Below, in pieces: positions 1 to 11,234 of a DNA stretch of 64,000 nucleotides. This DNA comes from Pedomonas mirosovicensis (lineage in GTDB: Bacteria; Pseudomonadota; Alphaproteobacteria; Sphingomonadales; Sphingomonadaceae). A program made the position numbers and the translations under genes. Location of the stretch: NCBI RefSeq assembly GCF_022569295.1, contig NZ_JAKFIA010000001.1, positions 2,123,001 to 2,187,000 of the forward strand, in the 5' to 3' direction. The number at the start of each line of letters is the position of its first letter. Position 1 is the stretch's first letter. The notes under the pieces are model-generated. The model did not search any database, was not told where the DNA came from, and saw only the letters and a list, made by a program, of their open reading frames with translations.

Positions 1-331
1 AGACCGCGAGCGAGGCGGCAATGATAAGGGGCCGGTTCCGCCGCTCCGCCAGGCGGGCGATGGGAATGCCAAGCACGGTATAGAACAGCGCGAAGGCAAG
101 GCCGCTCATCATGCCGATCTGCCAGTCCCGCAATCCAAGCTCGTTCTTGATCGGCTCGGCCAGGATATTGATGATGGTGCGGTCGAGAAAGTTCAGGGTG
201 TAGATGAACAGCAGCAGCCATAGCGCGTAGGCGCGATAGCTTGGCGAGAAGGCATCCCGGCCCGCCTGCCCCTGCCCTGCAGAACCTGGATCGGCCTTAT
301 CTGCAGCGATGACTCCTCGCACCTCGGCCAT
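1..331 (-). CDS. MFS transporter, N-terminal part (runs off the window)
   Basis: This is the first 110 residues of a major facilitator superfamily permease; the rest lies beyond the left edge. The reading begins with a hydrophilic stretch of about 30 residues, then TM1 containing LNFLDRTIINI, a loop EPIKNELGLRDWQIG, TM2, and the conserved loop 2-3 motif in the form GIPIARLAERRNR. This arrangement is typical of MFS carriers of the Spinster/anion-cation type (family knowledge), but the substrate cannot be read from the N-terminus. The ATG at 331 follows a CAGGGGGAGAATGCC context with a purine-rich ribosome site. Only the partial open frame is visible, so function stays generic. Confidence 0.8.
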   Translation of the reverse strand, partial: MAEVRGVIAADKADPGSAGQGQAGRDAFSPSYRAYALWLLLFIYTLNFLDRTIINILAEPIKNELGLRDWQIGMMSGLAFALFYTVLGIPIARLAERRNRPLIIAASLAV

Positions 332-443
332 GGCATTCTCCCCCTGCTGCAGCCTGTCCGCGGGACGATAACACGGGTCCGCACGGAAGCCGCCCATAGC
401 CCCCCGCCGAGTTGCCCCGCGAATATGGGGGGTGCGCGCCTTC

Positions 444-1484
444 TCAGGGCAGCGGGGATGTGTCCTTGTCCGCCTGCACGGGCACATGGGCCTCGCTGCC
501 CAGCGTCTCGCGCACATAGAGCAGCCTGCCCGCCACGAAGGCGAGCACCGTCAGCGGACCGGAGAAAAGCACACCGATCGGCCCGAACAGCAGGCCAGCC
601 GCGATCACCGCGAACAGGGTGAGCGCCGGCGGCAGGGAAATGGCATGCTGCTGGACAAGCGGCGTGATGATGTTGCTCTCCAGCTGCTGGACGACGATGT
701 AAAGCGCCAGGGTCCACATCGCCATCTCGAAGCTTTCTCCGCCAGCAACGAGCAAGGCTGGAATGGCGGCGATGACCGGCCCCACCAGCGGCACGAACTC
801 CGCCAGCCCCGCGAACAGGCCCAGCGCCATGGCCGAGGGCACGCCGATGACCGACAGGCCCACGATGGACAAAACGCCAATGATAATCATGGCGATCAGC
901 TTGGCCACCAGCCAGCGCCGGAGGGCAAGGCCCATTTCGGCAAGGGTCTCCTCACCCAGCGCCCGGCGGCCGTGCGGTAGCAGCGCCAGCAGGCCGCGGC
1001 GATAGAGGTCAGGCTGGGCCGCCATGTAGATGCCGCCCACCACAATGATGAATACGTCCGTTATGGCGCTGCTGATGGACAGGACGACGCGGCTCACATC
1101 GCCGATGACGCCGGCCAGGGAAAGAAGCTCGCCGCCCAGCCGCGCCATCATCTGACGTCCGACGCTCGTCTGGATGAGCCGGTCCTCCAGCGCCTGCCAT
1201 GATTGGGGCAGCACGTCGAACAGCGCCGAGGCCTGAGCAGAGATTTCCGCGCCGAACAGCCACACGCCCCCAGCGATAAGGGCGATCACGATGGCGACCG
1301 ACAAGGCCAGAGCCCAGTTGCCCGAAATTCCCAACCAGCGGCTGAGCGGCCGGGCGAGCGCGATCAACAGCACGGCCAGCAGCACCGCCCCCAATATCAG
1401 CATGAGCAGGTGGAGCAGCCGCCAGAGGACCACGAGAAGAAGAACAACGGCAACGGTAATCAGCAGGCGCCGGAAGAACCGCAT
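444..1484 (-). CDS. AI-2E family (PerM/YdiK-type) membrane protein
   Basis: A 346-residue integral membrane protein of the AI-2E transporter/PerM family. It has two N-terminal TM helices (about residues 5-55), a third near 60-85, a soluble segment at about 90-150, then a cluster of helices including GLAEFVPLVGPVIAAIPALL, the most characteristic family motif, and ITPLVQQHAISLPP. Members export small molecules or act as ion antiporters; the substrate is not inferable. I chose ATG 1484 over an in-frame ATG at 1511 because GGAAGGAG sits 2-9 bases before it, while the upstream ATG directly abuts its purine run. It is transcribed alone and is separated by about 110 bp from the MFS gene. Confidence 0.82.
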   Translation of the reverse strand: MRFFRRLLITVAVVLLLVVLWRLLHLLMLILGAVLLAVLLIALARPLSRWLGISGNWALALSVAIVIALIAGGVWLFGAEISAQASALFDVLPQSWQALEDRLIQTSVGRQMMARLGGELLSLAGVIGDVSRVVLSISSAITDVFIIVVGGIYMAAQPDLYRRGLLALLPHGRRALGEETLAEMGLALRRWLVAKLIAMIIIGVLSIVGLSVIGVPSAMALGLFAGLAEFVPLVGPVIAAIPALLVAGGESFEMAMWTLALYIVVQQLESNIITPLVQQHAISLPPALTLFAVIAAGLLFGPIGVLFSGPLTVLAFVAGRLLYVRETLGSEAHVPVQADKDTSPLP

Positions 1485-1550
1485 GTCTCCTTCCAGATCC
1501 GGCAACGGCATTCCCCCTATCCAGCGCTCGCCCGGGCCCGGATGCCCAGC

Positions 1551-1566
1551 CCTTGAACCCTCAAGG
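1551..1566. repeat. Short perfect inverted repeat upstream of the AI-2E gene
   Basis: CCTTGA-ACCC-TCAAGG, a 6-bp perfect inverted repeat with a 4-bp loop, lies 67 bp before the AI-2E start. It could be an operator or a chance palindrome; the rest of 1485-1698 shows no gene. Confidence 0.3.
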
Positions 1567-1698
1567 ACTTAGCTGGTTCCATGCCATCAACAGGCGTGCA
1601 GACGCACCTCGCCAAGCAAGGTCTGGTCTATAGGGAGGTGAGGTTGAGGCCTGATGGGCGCGCTGTGCCGCCCTCATGCCCGGCGGGCCGGGCTGCGA

Positions 1699-1774
1699 TG
1701 GTGGGCGGTGACGGGCTCGAACCGCCGACCCTCTCGGTGTAAACGAGATGCTCTACCAACTGAGCTAACCGCCC
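1699..1774 (-). tRNA. tRNA-Val (anticodon TAC)
   Basis: Read on the minus strand, the 76-nt gene starts GGGCGGTTAGCTC, has the 7-bp acceptor pair GGGCGGT/ACCGCCC, anticodon stem-loop with loop TTTACAC (anticodon TAC), T-loop GGTTCGAGCC, discriminator A and an encoded CCA end. It reads GUN valine codons. A second valine tRNA lies about 325 bp upstream. Confidence 0.96.
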
Positions 1775-2019
1775 ATCGCGTGCAGTCCCTTAGTTTCTGC
1801 GCGGGTTTGCGGTCAAGCGGTATTTCGTAAAAGCAGAACAAAACGGCACGAAAAGCCACCTTTTGATAGGAGAGTCCCACAATAGTCCCGAAGCCGGCCC
1901 GCCATGCTCCAACCGAAATTTGAGCGGATAAACTCATCCATGCCGATGCAATGGCCACGCGGCCCGTTGAGCATTGGGAGGGACAACCAGGAAGGCTCAG
2001 GAAGGCATTGCCCAAACGC
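1775..2019. other. Spacer between two tRNA-Val genes, no gene seen
   Basis: About 245 bp without a convincing coding region. Short frames across it have no recognisable composition or ribosome site. It probably carries the promoter of the tRNA-Val(TAC) gene on the minus strand. Confidence 0.4.
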
Positions 2020-2042
2020 AAAAAAGGCCCGATGGGCCTTTT
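2020..2042 (-). terminator. Rho-independent terminator after tRNA-Val(CAC)
   Basis: On the minus strand a GGCCC-ATC-GGGCC hairpin is followed directly by TTTTTT. It lies about 55 bp downstream of the tRNA-Val(CAC) gene, the correct place and orientation to end that transcript. Confidence 0.75.
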
Positions 2043-2098
2043 CATGTGCCCCGTCGTGGCTGGGGCTTATCGAACATCTGGAAGATGATTTCAGCGGA

Positions 2099-2173
2099 TG
2101 GTGGGCGCGGCAAGGATTGAACTTGCGACCCCTGCGGTGTGAACACAGTGCTCTACCACTGAGCTACGCGCCC
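2099..2173 (-). tRNA. tRNA-Val (anticodon CAC)
   Basis: The minus-strand gene begins GGGCGCGTAGCTC, pairs GGGCGCG with CGCGCCC, has anticodon loop TTCACAC (anticodon CAC), T-arm GCAAG/CTTGC with loop TTCAATC, discriminator A and encoded CCA. It reads GUG and complements the TAC isoacceptor next door. Confidence 0.95.
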
Positions 2174-2314
2174 TCACCACCGGCTGCGGCGTGGGAATTA
2201 GCGGTTTGGTTGAGGCTTGTCCAGTCTCTTTTCCGTTTCCCTGCCGATTTTTCCGGTGGGCGCCGGAGCGGGCCTGCCGCTCGCTCATCGACGCCCATCC
2301 CGTAAGGCACGGTC

Positions 2315-2587
2315 TTAGTTGACGGCGTCCTTCAGCGCCTTGCCGGCGCGGAACTTCGGCGTCTTGCTGGCCTTGATCTTGATCTCTTCACCAGTGCGCG
2401 GGTTACGGCCGGTCGAGGCCTTGCGCGTTGCAACGCCAAACGTACCAAAGCCGACCAGGCGCACTTCATCGCCAGCCTTCAGTGCCGAAGTGATGGCATC
2501 AAACAGCGCATCAACGGCAACGCCCGCCTGCGTCTTGGAAAGGCCGGCGTTGTCGGCAACGGCGCTGATCAGTTCCTGCTTGTTCAT
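2315..2587 (-). CDS. hup: HU-type nucleoid DNA-binding protein
   Basis: A 90-residue HU/IHF-family histone-like protein, matching the usual length. The start [12 protein letters not shown], the core [22 protein letters not shown] and the DNA-binding arm [18 protein letters not shown] are diagnostic. It bends DNA as a dimer and compacts the nucleoid. ATG 2587 is used rather than the longer frame to 2641 because HU proteins start exactly here; the extension is unlike the family. A TTGACA-N17-TTAGAT promoter lies 50-80 bp upstream. It follows lon on the same strand, an order common in Proteobacteria, but is separated from it by a strong hairpin terminator and has its own promoter. Confidence 0.96.
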   Translation of the reverse strand: MNKQELISAVADNAGLSKTQAGVAVDALFDAITSALKAGDEVRLVGFGTFGVATRKASTGRNPRTGEEIKIKASKTPKFRAGKALKDAVN

Positions 2588-2639
2588 TGATCTGGACCCC
2601 CAGGATAGAAAAAGTAAGCCGGCTCCTTGAGCCGCGGCC

Positions 2640-2668
2640 ATCTAAGAATCTGTTTTATATGTTGTCAA
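2640..2668 (-). promoter_or_regulatory. Sigma-70-like promoter of the HU gene, with a GANTC site
   Basis: Minus-strand -35 TTGACA (2663-2668) and -10 TTAGAT (2640-2645) are separated by exactly 17 bp. The last five spacer bases are GATTC (2646-2650), a CcrM methylation site touching the -10 box. In Caulobacter such placement marks promoters controlled by GcrA and methylation state; that role here is inference. Confidence 0.7.
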
Positions 2669-2670
2669 AA

Positions 2671-2698
2671 GGAAAACCGCCCGTAAGGGCGGTTTTCC
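2671..2698 (-). terminator. Terminator after lon
   Basis: A 12-bp perfect stem GGAAAACCGCCC / GGGCGGTTTTCC with loop GTAA lies 37 bp past the lon stop. The 3' arm on the minus strand ends in a T-rich run, GGTTTTCCTTTTG. It separates lon from the HU promoter that starts immediately beyond. Confidence 0.8.
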
Positions 2699-2734
2699 AA
2701 TGGTTTTTTCGGTTATGGTTACTATTGATGTAAT

Positions 2735-5132
<2,398 letters not shown>

Positions 5133-5195
5133 TGAAGCCTCACACACTTGGCGCACGCACCGGCACAACGCGCAGTGCCGCGCTCTTCACTAAGC

Positions 5196-5224
5196 ATATG
5201 GGGAGCGCAGCCAGCTCCATCAAG
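5196..5224 (-). promoter_or_regulatory. Sigma-32-like heat-shock promoter of lon
   Basis: On the minus strand CTTGAT (5219-5224) and CCCCATAT (5196-5203) are 15 bp apart, matching the heat-shock consensus CTTGAAA / CCCCATNT. The predicted start would be about 55 bases before the lon ATG. lon is a classical RpoH target. The element is embedded in a long inverted repeat. Confidence 0.6.
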
Positions 5225-5242
5225 CTACGCTGCTCTCCCCAT
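5198..5242. repeat. 45-bp imperfect inverted repeat between clpX and lon
   Basis: Arms of about 18-20 bases, beginning ATGGGGAGCGCAGC on one side and ending GCTGCTCTCCCCAT on the other, face each other over a CCATCA loop with two mismatched positions. It overlaps the lon heat-shock promoter. As RNA from clpX read-through it would fold into a strong hairpin and could act as the clpX terminator, though no T-run follows. Confidence 0.65.
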
Positions 5243-5283
5243 AGTTACGCCTTATCCTTCGGATCGGCAGGCCGTGCGGCTGG

Positions 5284-6549
<1,266 letters not shown>

Positions 6550-6740
6550 GCGCGTCCTTTCCTCGTTCGGCCCAATACGCAGCCGACGCTGGCATCCTAG
6601 ACCGAGCCTCTAGGGCTTCACAATCCCGAAATAGAGGGTTCTCCCCTCCATTCAGACGCAGGGACTATAACGCGCCGCGCCTCAAAAGAGGCTTAACAAA
6701 TCGCAGACGTTTCTGGATTCCAGCGCGTCAGAACAGCCGA

Positions 6741-7379
6741 CTACCGTTTTTCACCCTCTTCCGGCGTCTCGGGTCGCCGTTCGTAAACGGTATCGATCAG
6801 TCCCCAGGCCTTGGCTTCATCAGCCGTCATAAATGTGTCGCGCTCGACGGCTTTTTCAACCTCCTCCAGGGAACGACCGGTGTTTTTCTGGAGAATTTCA
6901 TTGAGTCGCTGGCGGATCCGCAGGATTTCGCGCGCCTGGATCTCGATGTCCGTCGCCTGACCCTGGGCGCCGCCCGAGGGTTGGTGAATCATGATCCGGG
7001 CATTGGGAAGGGCCCAGCGCATGCCCGGCTCGCCGGCCGCCAGGAGGAACGCGCCCATGGAGGCTGCCTGGCCGATGCACACCGTCGCCACCTTGGGGCG
7101 GATGTACTGCATGGTGTCGTAGATGGCGAGGCCCGCCGTCACCACGCCGCCCGGCGAGTTGATGTACATGAAGATGTCCTTCTTGGGGTTGTCAGCCTCC
7201 AGGAAGAGCAGCTGGGCGACGATGAGGGACGCCATGTGGTCCTCGATGCCGCCCGTCACGAAGATGATGCGCTCCCGCAGCAGGCGGGAGTAGATGTCAA
7301 ACGCCCGCTCGCCCCGCGTGGACTGCTCAATGACCATGGGTACAAGACTGTTCTGGTAATGGCTGATCGGGTCGATCAT
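6741..7379 (-). CDS. clpP: ClpP protease subunit
   Basis: 212 residues of the S14 serine peptidase family. The catalytic triad is visible: Ser107 in GQAASMGA, His132 in MIHQPSGG and Asp181 in VERDTFM. The N-terminus has a short propeptide-like segment before [20 protein letters not shown]. ClpP tetradecamers degrade proteins unfolded by ClpX, which is encoded just downstream. The gene follows tig at a 65-bp gap that contains a hairpin. The start ATG at 7379 is preceded by AAAGGCG. Confidence 0.98.
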   Translation of the reverse strand: MIDPISHYQNSLVPMVIEQSTRGERAFDIYSRLLRERIIFVTGGIEDHMASLIVAQLLFLEADNPKKDIFMYINSPGGVVTAGLAIYDTMQYIRPKVATVCIGQAASMGAFLLAAGEPGMRWALPNARIMIHQPSGGAQGQATDIEIQAREILRIRQRLNEILQKNTGRSLEEVEKAVERDTFMTADEAKAWGLIDTVYERRPETPEEGEKR

Positions 7380-7406
7380 GGGCGTCGCCTTTCAATTCAC
7401 CTAAGA

Positions 7407-7432
7407 CAATCGGGGGCTCGCGCCCCCGATTG
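7407..7432 (-). terminator. Hairpin between tig and clpP
   Basis: An 11-bp perfect stem CAATCGGGGGC / GCCCCCGATTG with a 4-base loop follows the tig stop by 12 bp. The run after it on the minus strand is only TCTT, so it may attenuate rather than fully end transcription into clpP. Confidence 0.6.
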
Positions 7433-7444
7433 CTAAGATTGGGT

Positions 7445-8998
7445 TTATTCAGCCTTTTTGGAAGAGGCTTTCGCAGGAGCCTTCTTCTTCGGCTTGGCCG
7501 GAGCCTCTTCGGCGCCAGCCTCGGCTTCGGGTTCCGCCTTCGCCTTGGCCTTGGCCTTCGGCTTGGCCGGAGCGGCTTCGGCCGGAGCCTCCGCTTCCTC
7601 GGTCTCGGCCTCAGTCTTCTTGGCCTTGGGCTTGGAGGCCTTCTTCTTCGGGGCCTCGTCGGCCGGCTTGGCCGAAGTGGTCTCGTCGTCCGATTCCAAC
7701 GCCTGGGTCAGTTCTTCGCGGGTGACGGACTTCTCGGTCACCTCGATCTGGCCGAGGATGAAGTCCACCACCTTCTCTTCATACAGCGGCGCGCGCAGCT
7801 GGGCGGCAGCCATCTGGTTCTGCTGGAAGAACTTCACCACCTGCTCCTGCTGGCCCGGGTAGCGCTGGGCTTCCTGGGCGATCAGGCGGTTCATTTCGGC
7901 CTGGGTGATCTGGATGTTGTTGGCCTGGCCGATTTCGGAGAGCAGCAGGCCGAGGCGCACGCGGCGCACGGCGATGTTGCGGTACTCTTCCTTCTCGGCT
8001 TCAAGCTTGGCCTTCTCTTCCTCGTTGTCGCCGGCCTCGCGCTCCAGCTGAGCCCAGATCTGCTGGAACTCGGCCTCCACCATGCCTTCCGGCACCGGGA
8101 AGTCGTGGGTGGCGGCCAGGGCGTCCAGCAGCTTGCGCTTGAGATACGTGCGGGTCAGGCCGTTGTGCTCGCGCTCGATCTGCGACTTCAGGATCTCCTT
8201 CAGCGACTCGAGGCTCTCGAGGCCGAAGTTCTTGGCCAGTTCGTCGTTGATCTCAACCGGCTTGGCGGTCTGCACCTTCTTCACGGTGACGTCGAAGGTG
8301 GTCTCCTTGCCCGCCAGGTTCTCGGCCGGGTACTCGGCCGGGAAGGTCACGGTGATGGTCTTTTCCTCACCGGCCTTCACGCCGACCAGCTGCTCCTCGA
8401 AGCCCGGGATGAACATGCCCGAGCCCAGCTCCAGCTGGGTGTCCTCGCCCTTGCCGCCCTCGAACGGCTCGCCGTTCAGCTTGCCAACAAAGTCGATGAT
8501 TACGGCGTCGCCATTGGCGGCCTTGTGGTTCTTCGGCGCGTCCTCGAAGGCCTTCTGCTGGGAGGCCAGGCGCTCGACGGCCTCGTCGACTTCCTTGTCC
8601 TCAACCGGAATGACCCACTTTTCCAGCTTCAGGCCCGACAGGTCGGGAACCGCCACGTTCGGCAGGATCTCCAGGTCCATGGTGAACTCGAGATCGGACT
8701 CGGGCTCGTACTTGGTCACCTCGATCTTCGGCTGCAGCGCCGGGCGGAGCTTGTTCTCCTCCAGCACCTTCTGCGAGCCTTCCTGCACGGCCTCTTCCAG
8801 CACCTGGCCGGTCAGCGCAGCGCCATGCACCTTACGCACCAGCGAGGTGGGAACCTTGCCGGGACGGAAGCCGGGCATACGGATGGTCTTGGCGACAGTG
8901 CCAATCTGCTCGTCCAGTTTCCGGGACAGGTCGGCCGCCGGCACCACCACGGTGTAGGCGCGCTTCAAACCTTCGTTCAACGTCTCGCTGATCTGCAT
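7445..8998 (-). CDS. tig: Trigger factor with a long Lys/Ala/Glu-rich tail
   Basis: Ribosome-bound chaperone and peptidyl-prolyl isomerase. The N-terminal ribosome-binding domain carries PGFRPGKVP (around residues 43-51), the form of the GFRxGKxP signature; a FKBP-like PPIase domain follows (about 150-240), then the helical C-terminal chaperone domain. At 517 residues it is 60-80 longer than typical because of a terminal tail of about 85 residues made almost only of K, A, E and P. Such tails occur in some alphaproteobacterial Tig proteins; function unknown. It is first in the tig-clpP-clpX-lon row. The start ATG at 8998 opens MQISETLNEGLKRAY, typical of the family. Confidence 0.96.
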   Translation of the reverse strand: MQISETLNEGLKRAYTVVVPAADLSRKLDEQIGTVAKTIRMPGFRPGKVPTSLVRKVHGAALTGQVLEEAVQEGSQKVLEENKLRPALQPKIEVTKYEPESDLEFTMDLEILPNVAVPDLSGLKLEKWVIPVEDKEVDEAVERLASQQKAFEDAPKNHKAANGDAVIIDFVGKLNGEPFEGGKGEDTQLELGSGMFIPGFEEQLVGVKAGEEKTITVTFPAEYPAENLAGKETTFDVTVKKVQTAKPVEINDELAKNFGLESLESLKEILKSQIEREHNGLTRTYLKRKLLDALAATHDFPVPEGMVEAEFQQIWAQLEREAGDNEEEKAKLEAEKEEYRNIAVRRVRLGLLLSEIGQANNIQITQAEMNRLIAQEAQRYPGQQEQVVKFFQQNQMAAAQLRAPLYEEKVVDFILGQIEVTEKSVTREELTQALESDDETTSAKPADEAPKKKASKPKAKKTEAETEEAEAPAEAAPAKPKAKAKAKAEPEAEAGAEEAPAKPKKKAPAKASSKKAE

Positions 8999-9044
8999 GG
9001 CGTTCTCTCAACTCGTCATGTGCCGCCAGGCGGCCGTGAAGCCT

Positions 9045-9129
<85 letters not shown>

Positions 9130-9201
9130 CAAGGCCTGAAATCGAAGCGGCGTCTATAGCACAGGGGTGGGATGACGCAACAATCCCTTATCGCCGACCC
9201 C

Positions 9202-10707
9202 TTATCGCCAACTGCGCCGCCCGAAAGGAACGGCTATAGCTTTTAGAATATCCGGGTAGGTCTCGGGAAGATCCTCTGCGATCAATCCTGGCCCTATCCG
9301 CCGCCCGGCCTCACCGTGAATCCAGGCCGCGACCGCAGCCGCCTCGGCCACGGAAAACCCAAGCTGACGCTCCTGGGCGATAAGGCCGAGGATGGTGCCG
9401 CCGAGCACATCTCCCGACCCCGCTGTCGCCAGCTCAGGCGAGGAATGGCCGTTGACGAAAGCCTGTCCATCAGGCGTTGCGATCACCGTATCCGGTCCCT
9501 TGAGCAGCACGACCGCGCCCGACAACCTCGCCGCCTCCCGCGCTCGCTCCAGCCTGGGCGCGCCATCATCCAGCATCGGGAACAGGCGGCGGAACTCGCC
9601 TTCATGAGGCGTCATCACCACCGGGCCCGTAATGGCGCGGAACAGGGCCTCAGGGTCATCCTCGAAGCTGGTGAGCGCATCGGCATCCAGCACCAGCGGC
9701 TTGGCCCTGGCCAGCAGCGCCAGCACCGCTTCCCGGCAGCGCTCGCCAATGCCGAAGCCGGGGCCGATCAGCATGCCGCTCGACCGCTCGTCCGCAAGGC
9801 AGGCCACCAAGTCCCTCGGCGTTTCCGCCCGGCGCACCATGATCGCCGTCACATGCGCCGCATTGACCGCAACGGCGCTCGGCGGGCTGGCGATCGTTAC
9901 TACCCCTGCCCCGACGCGCAGCGCCGCTCGCGCCGCCAGCCGCGCCGCGCCGGTGGCGGATGGCCCGCCCGAGGCCACCCACACGTGCCCGCGGCTGTAC
10001 TTATGATCCTGCGGGCCGGGACGCGGCAGGCGCGGCTCACCCACCGCCCAGGTTTCGATTCCGAGGCTCTCCAGTTCGTTCTCGCGCGGCGACAGGTCGA
10101 TGGGAGCCAGCACCACCTCGCCACAGCGGGAACGGCCCGGCTCCAGCACATGACCCGGCTTCCTAGCTCCGAAAGTAACGGTTGCATCCGCCCAGACCAT
10201 GTCCGTGACGAGCCGACCCGTATCGCTATCAACCCCGCTCGGCACATCAACGGCGATGACGCCAAATGCCCGGTCGCAGGCGCCCCGGATCCGCGCGGCC
10301 CGCCCCTCCTCCACCGGTCGGCTGAATCCGATACCGAACAGGGCATCGATCACCACTGTCTCCGGTTCAATGCGATCCAGCGCTTCTTCCAACGCCACCG
10401 TCTCACCGCTCCAGCGCCGGCACATGGTCTGGGCGTCACCCCGTAGAGCCTCGGAGTCACCCCATGTGCCCGTCACCACGGCCCATCCGGCTTCCGCCAG
10501 ATGGCGCGCCACCACAAAGCCGTCGCCGCCGTTATTCCCAGGTCCGGCCAACACCACTGCCTGCCGCGACCCTGGCCAGCGTCGCAGGGCTTCATCTGCA
10601 ACCGACCGTCCCGCCGCTTCCATGGCCGCGAGGCTCGACTGGCCGGCTGCAAACCGCTCCTGCTCCAAACGTTTCATCTGCTTGGCGGTCAGCAGGGGAT
10701 GGAACAT
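9202..10707 (-). CDS. nnr: Bifunctional NAD(P)HX epimerase / ADP-dependent dehydratase
   Basis: 501 residues combining two repair activities for hydrated NAD(P)H. The N-terminal YjeF_N epimerase domain shows GPGNNGGDGFVVARHL. The C-terminal ribokinase-like dehydratase domain shows GPGFG, TPHEGEFRRLFP, and the nucleotide-binding signature ATAGSGDVLGG. The start is ambiguous: ATG codons at 10728, 10713 and 10707 are in frame; I prefer 10707 because GAGGG lies 8 bases before it. It is divergent from a small lipoprotein gene and stands between two tRNA genes. Cytoplasmic housekeeping function, no oddities. Confidence 0.93.
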   Translation of the reverse strand: MFHPLLTAKQMKRLEQERFAAGQSSLAAMEAAGRSVADEALRRWPGSRQAVVLAGPGNNGGDGFVVARHLAEAGWAVVTGTWGDSEALRGDAQTMCRRWSGETVALEEALDRIEPETVVIDALFGIGFSRPVEEGRAARIRGACDRAFGVIAVDVPSGVDSDTGRLVTDMVWADATVTFGARKPGHVLEPGRSRCGEVVLAPIDLSPRENELESLGIETWAVGEPRLPRPGPQDHKYSRGHVWVASGGPSATGAARLAARAALRVGAGVVTIASPPSAVAVNAAHVTAIMVRRAETPRDLVACLADERSSGMLIGPGFGIGERCREAVLALLARAKPLVLDADALTSFEDDPEALFRAITGPVVMTPHEGEFRRLFPMLDDGAPRLERAREAARLSGAVVLLKGPDTVIATPDGQAFVNGHSSPELATAGSGDVLGGTILGLIAQERQLGFSVAEAAAVAAWIHGEAGRRIGPGLIAEDLPETYPDILKAIAVPFGRRSWR

Positions 10708-10782
10708 GGACATCGCCCTCGGTCTCATTTAGTGCTGGGAATGAATGATGTCGTGATAGCGCAAGATTGAACAGAAGACAGG

Positions 10783-11019
10783 ATGCAGTTGAAAACTGGA
10801 ATTATCGTCGGACTGGCCTTCGTGCTCTCCGGGTGCGCGTCGTCGCCGTTCCTCATCTCGAAGGAAGAGTCCTACGCCCCAGGCTTCGTTCCCCGTAATG
10901 AGCTGGGTGAGCCAGTGCTGCCTGCCACCCGCAAGGCGGAAAAGCGCAAGCCAGCCACCGATCATACGGCCAATCGATCATCTTCCGCGCATGAGCGCTC
11001 TTCCTGGCTGACCCGATAG
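10783..11019 (+). CDS. Small putative lipoprotein
   Basis: 78 residues. It has a short signal peptide MQLKTGIIVGLAFVLSGC with a lipobox LSGC and cleavage before Cys18, then a polar, low-complexity mature part of about 60 residues rich in K, R, S and P. I do not recognise a family. Ribosome site is weak (AGACAGG just before the ATG). It is divergent from nnr with a 75-bp gap. The signal peptide is the only support for it being real; a minus-strand frame over the same bases lacks any such feature. Confidence 0.6.
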   Translation: MQLKTGIIVGLAFVLSGCASSPFLISKEESYAPGFVPRNELGEPVLPATRKAEKRKPATDHTANRSSSAHERSSWLTR

Positions 11020-11083
11020 ACCAACCGCAGCGGCTGGTAAGCCGCTTCTGCTCAAATAGATTTTCCGGAAAAAAAGAAGAGCT

Positions 11084-11158
11084 TGGCTGGGGCGCCAGGA
11101 TTCGAACCTGGGAATGGCGGTACCAAAAACCGCTGCCTTACCGCTTGGCTACGCCCCA
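11084..11158 (-). tRNA. tRNA-Gln (anticodon TTG)
   Basis: 75-nt minus-strand gene: acceptor TGGGGCG/CGCCCCA, anticodon stem GCGGT/ACCGC around loop TTTTGGT (anticodon TTG), T-loop GGTTCGAATC, discriminator G and encoded CCA. A run of seven Ts on the minus strand lies shortly downstream. Confidence 0.96.
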
Positions 11159-11234
11159 GCAGGCGGCGCGCACTATACCGTTCTTCCCCCAGGAGAAAAG
11201 AGGCAAATGCGCGTTGGCCGCATGTTTTCGCAAT

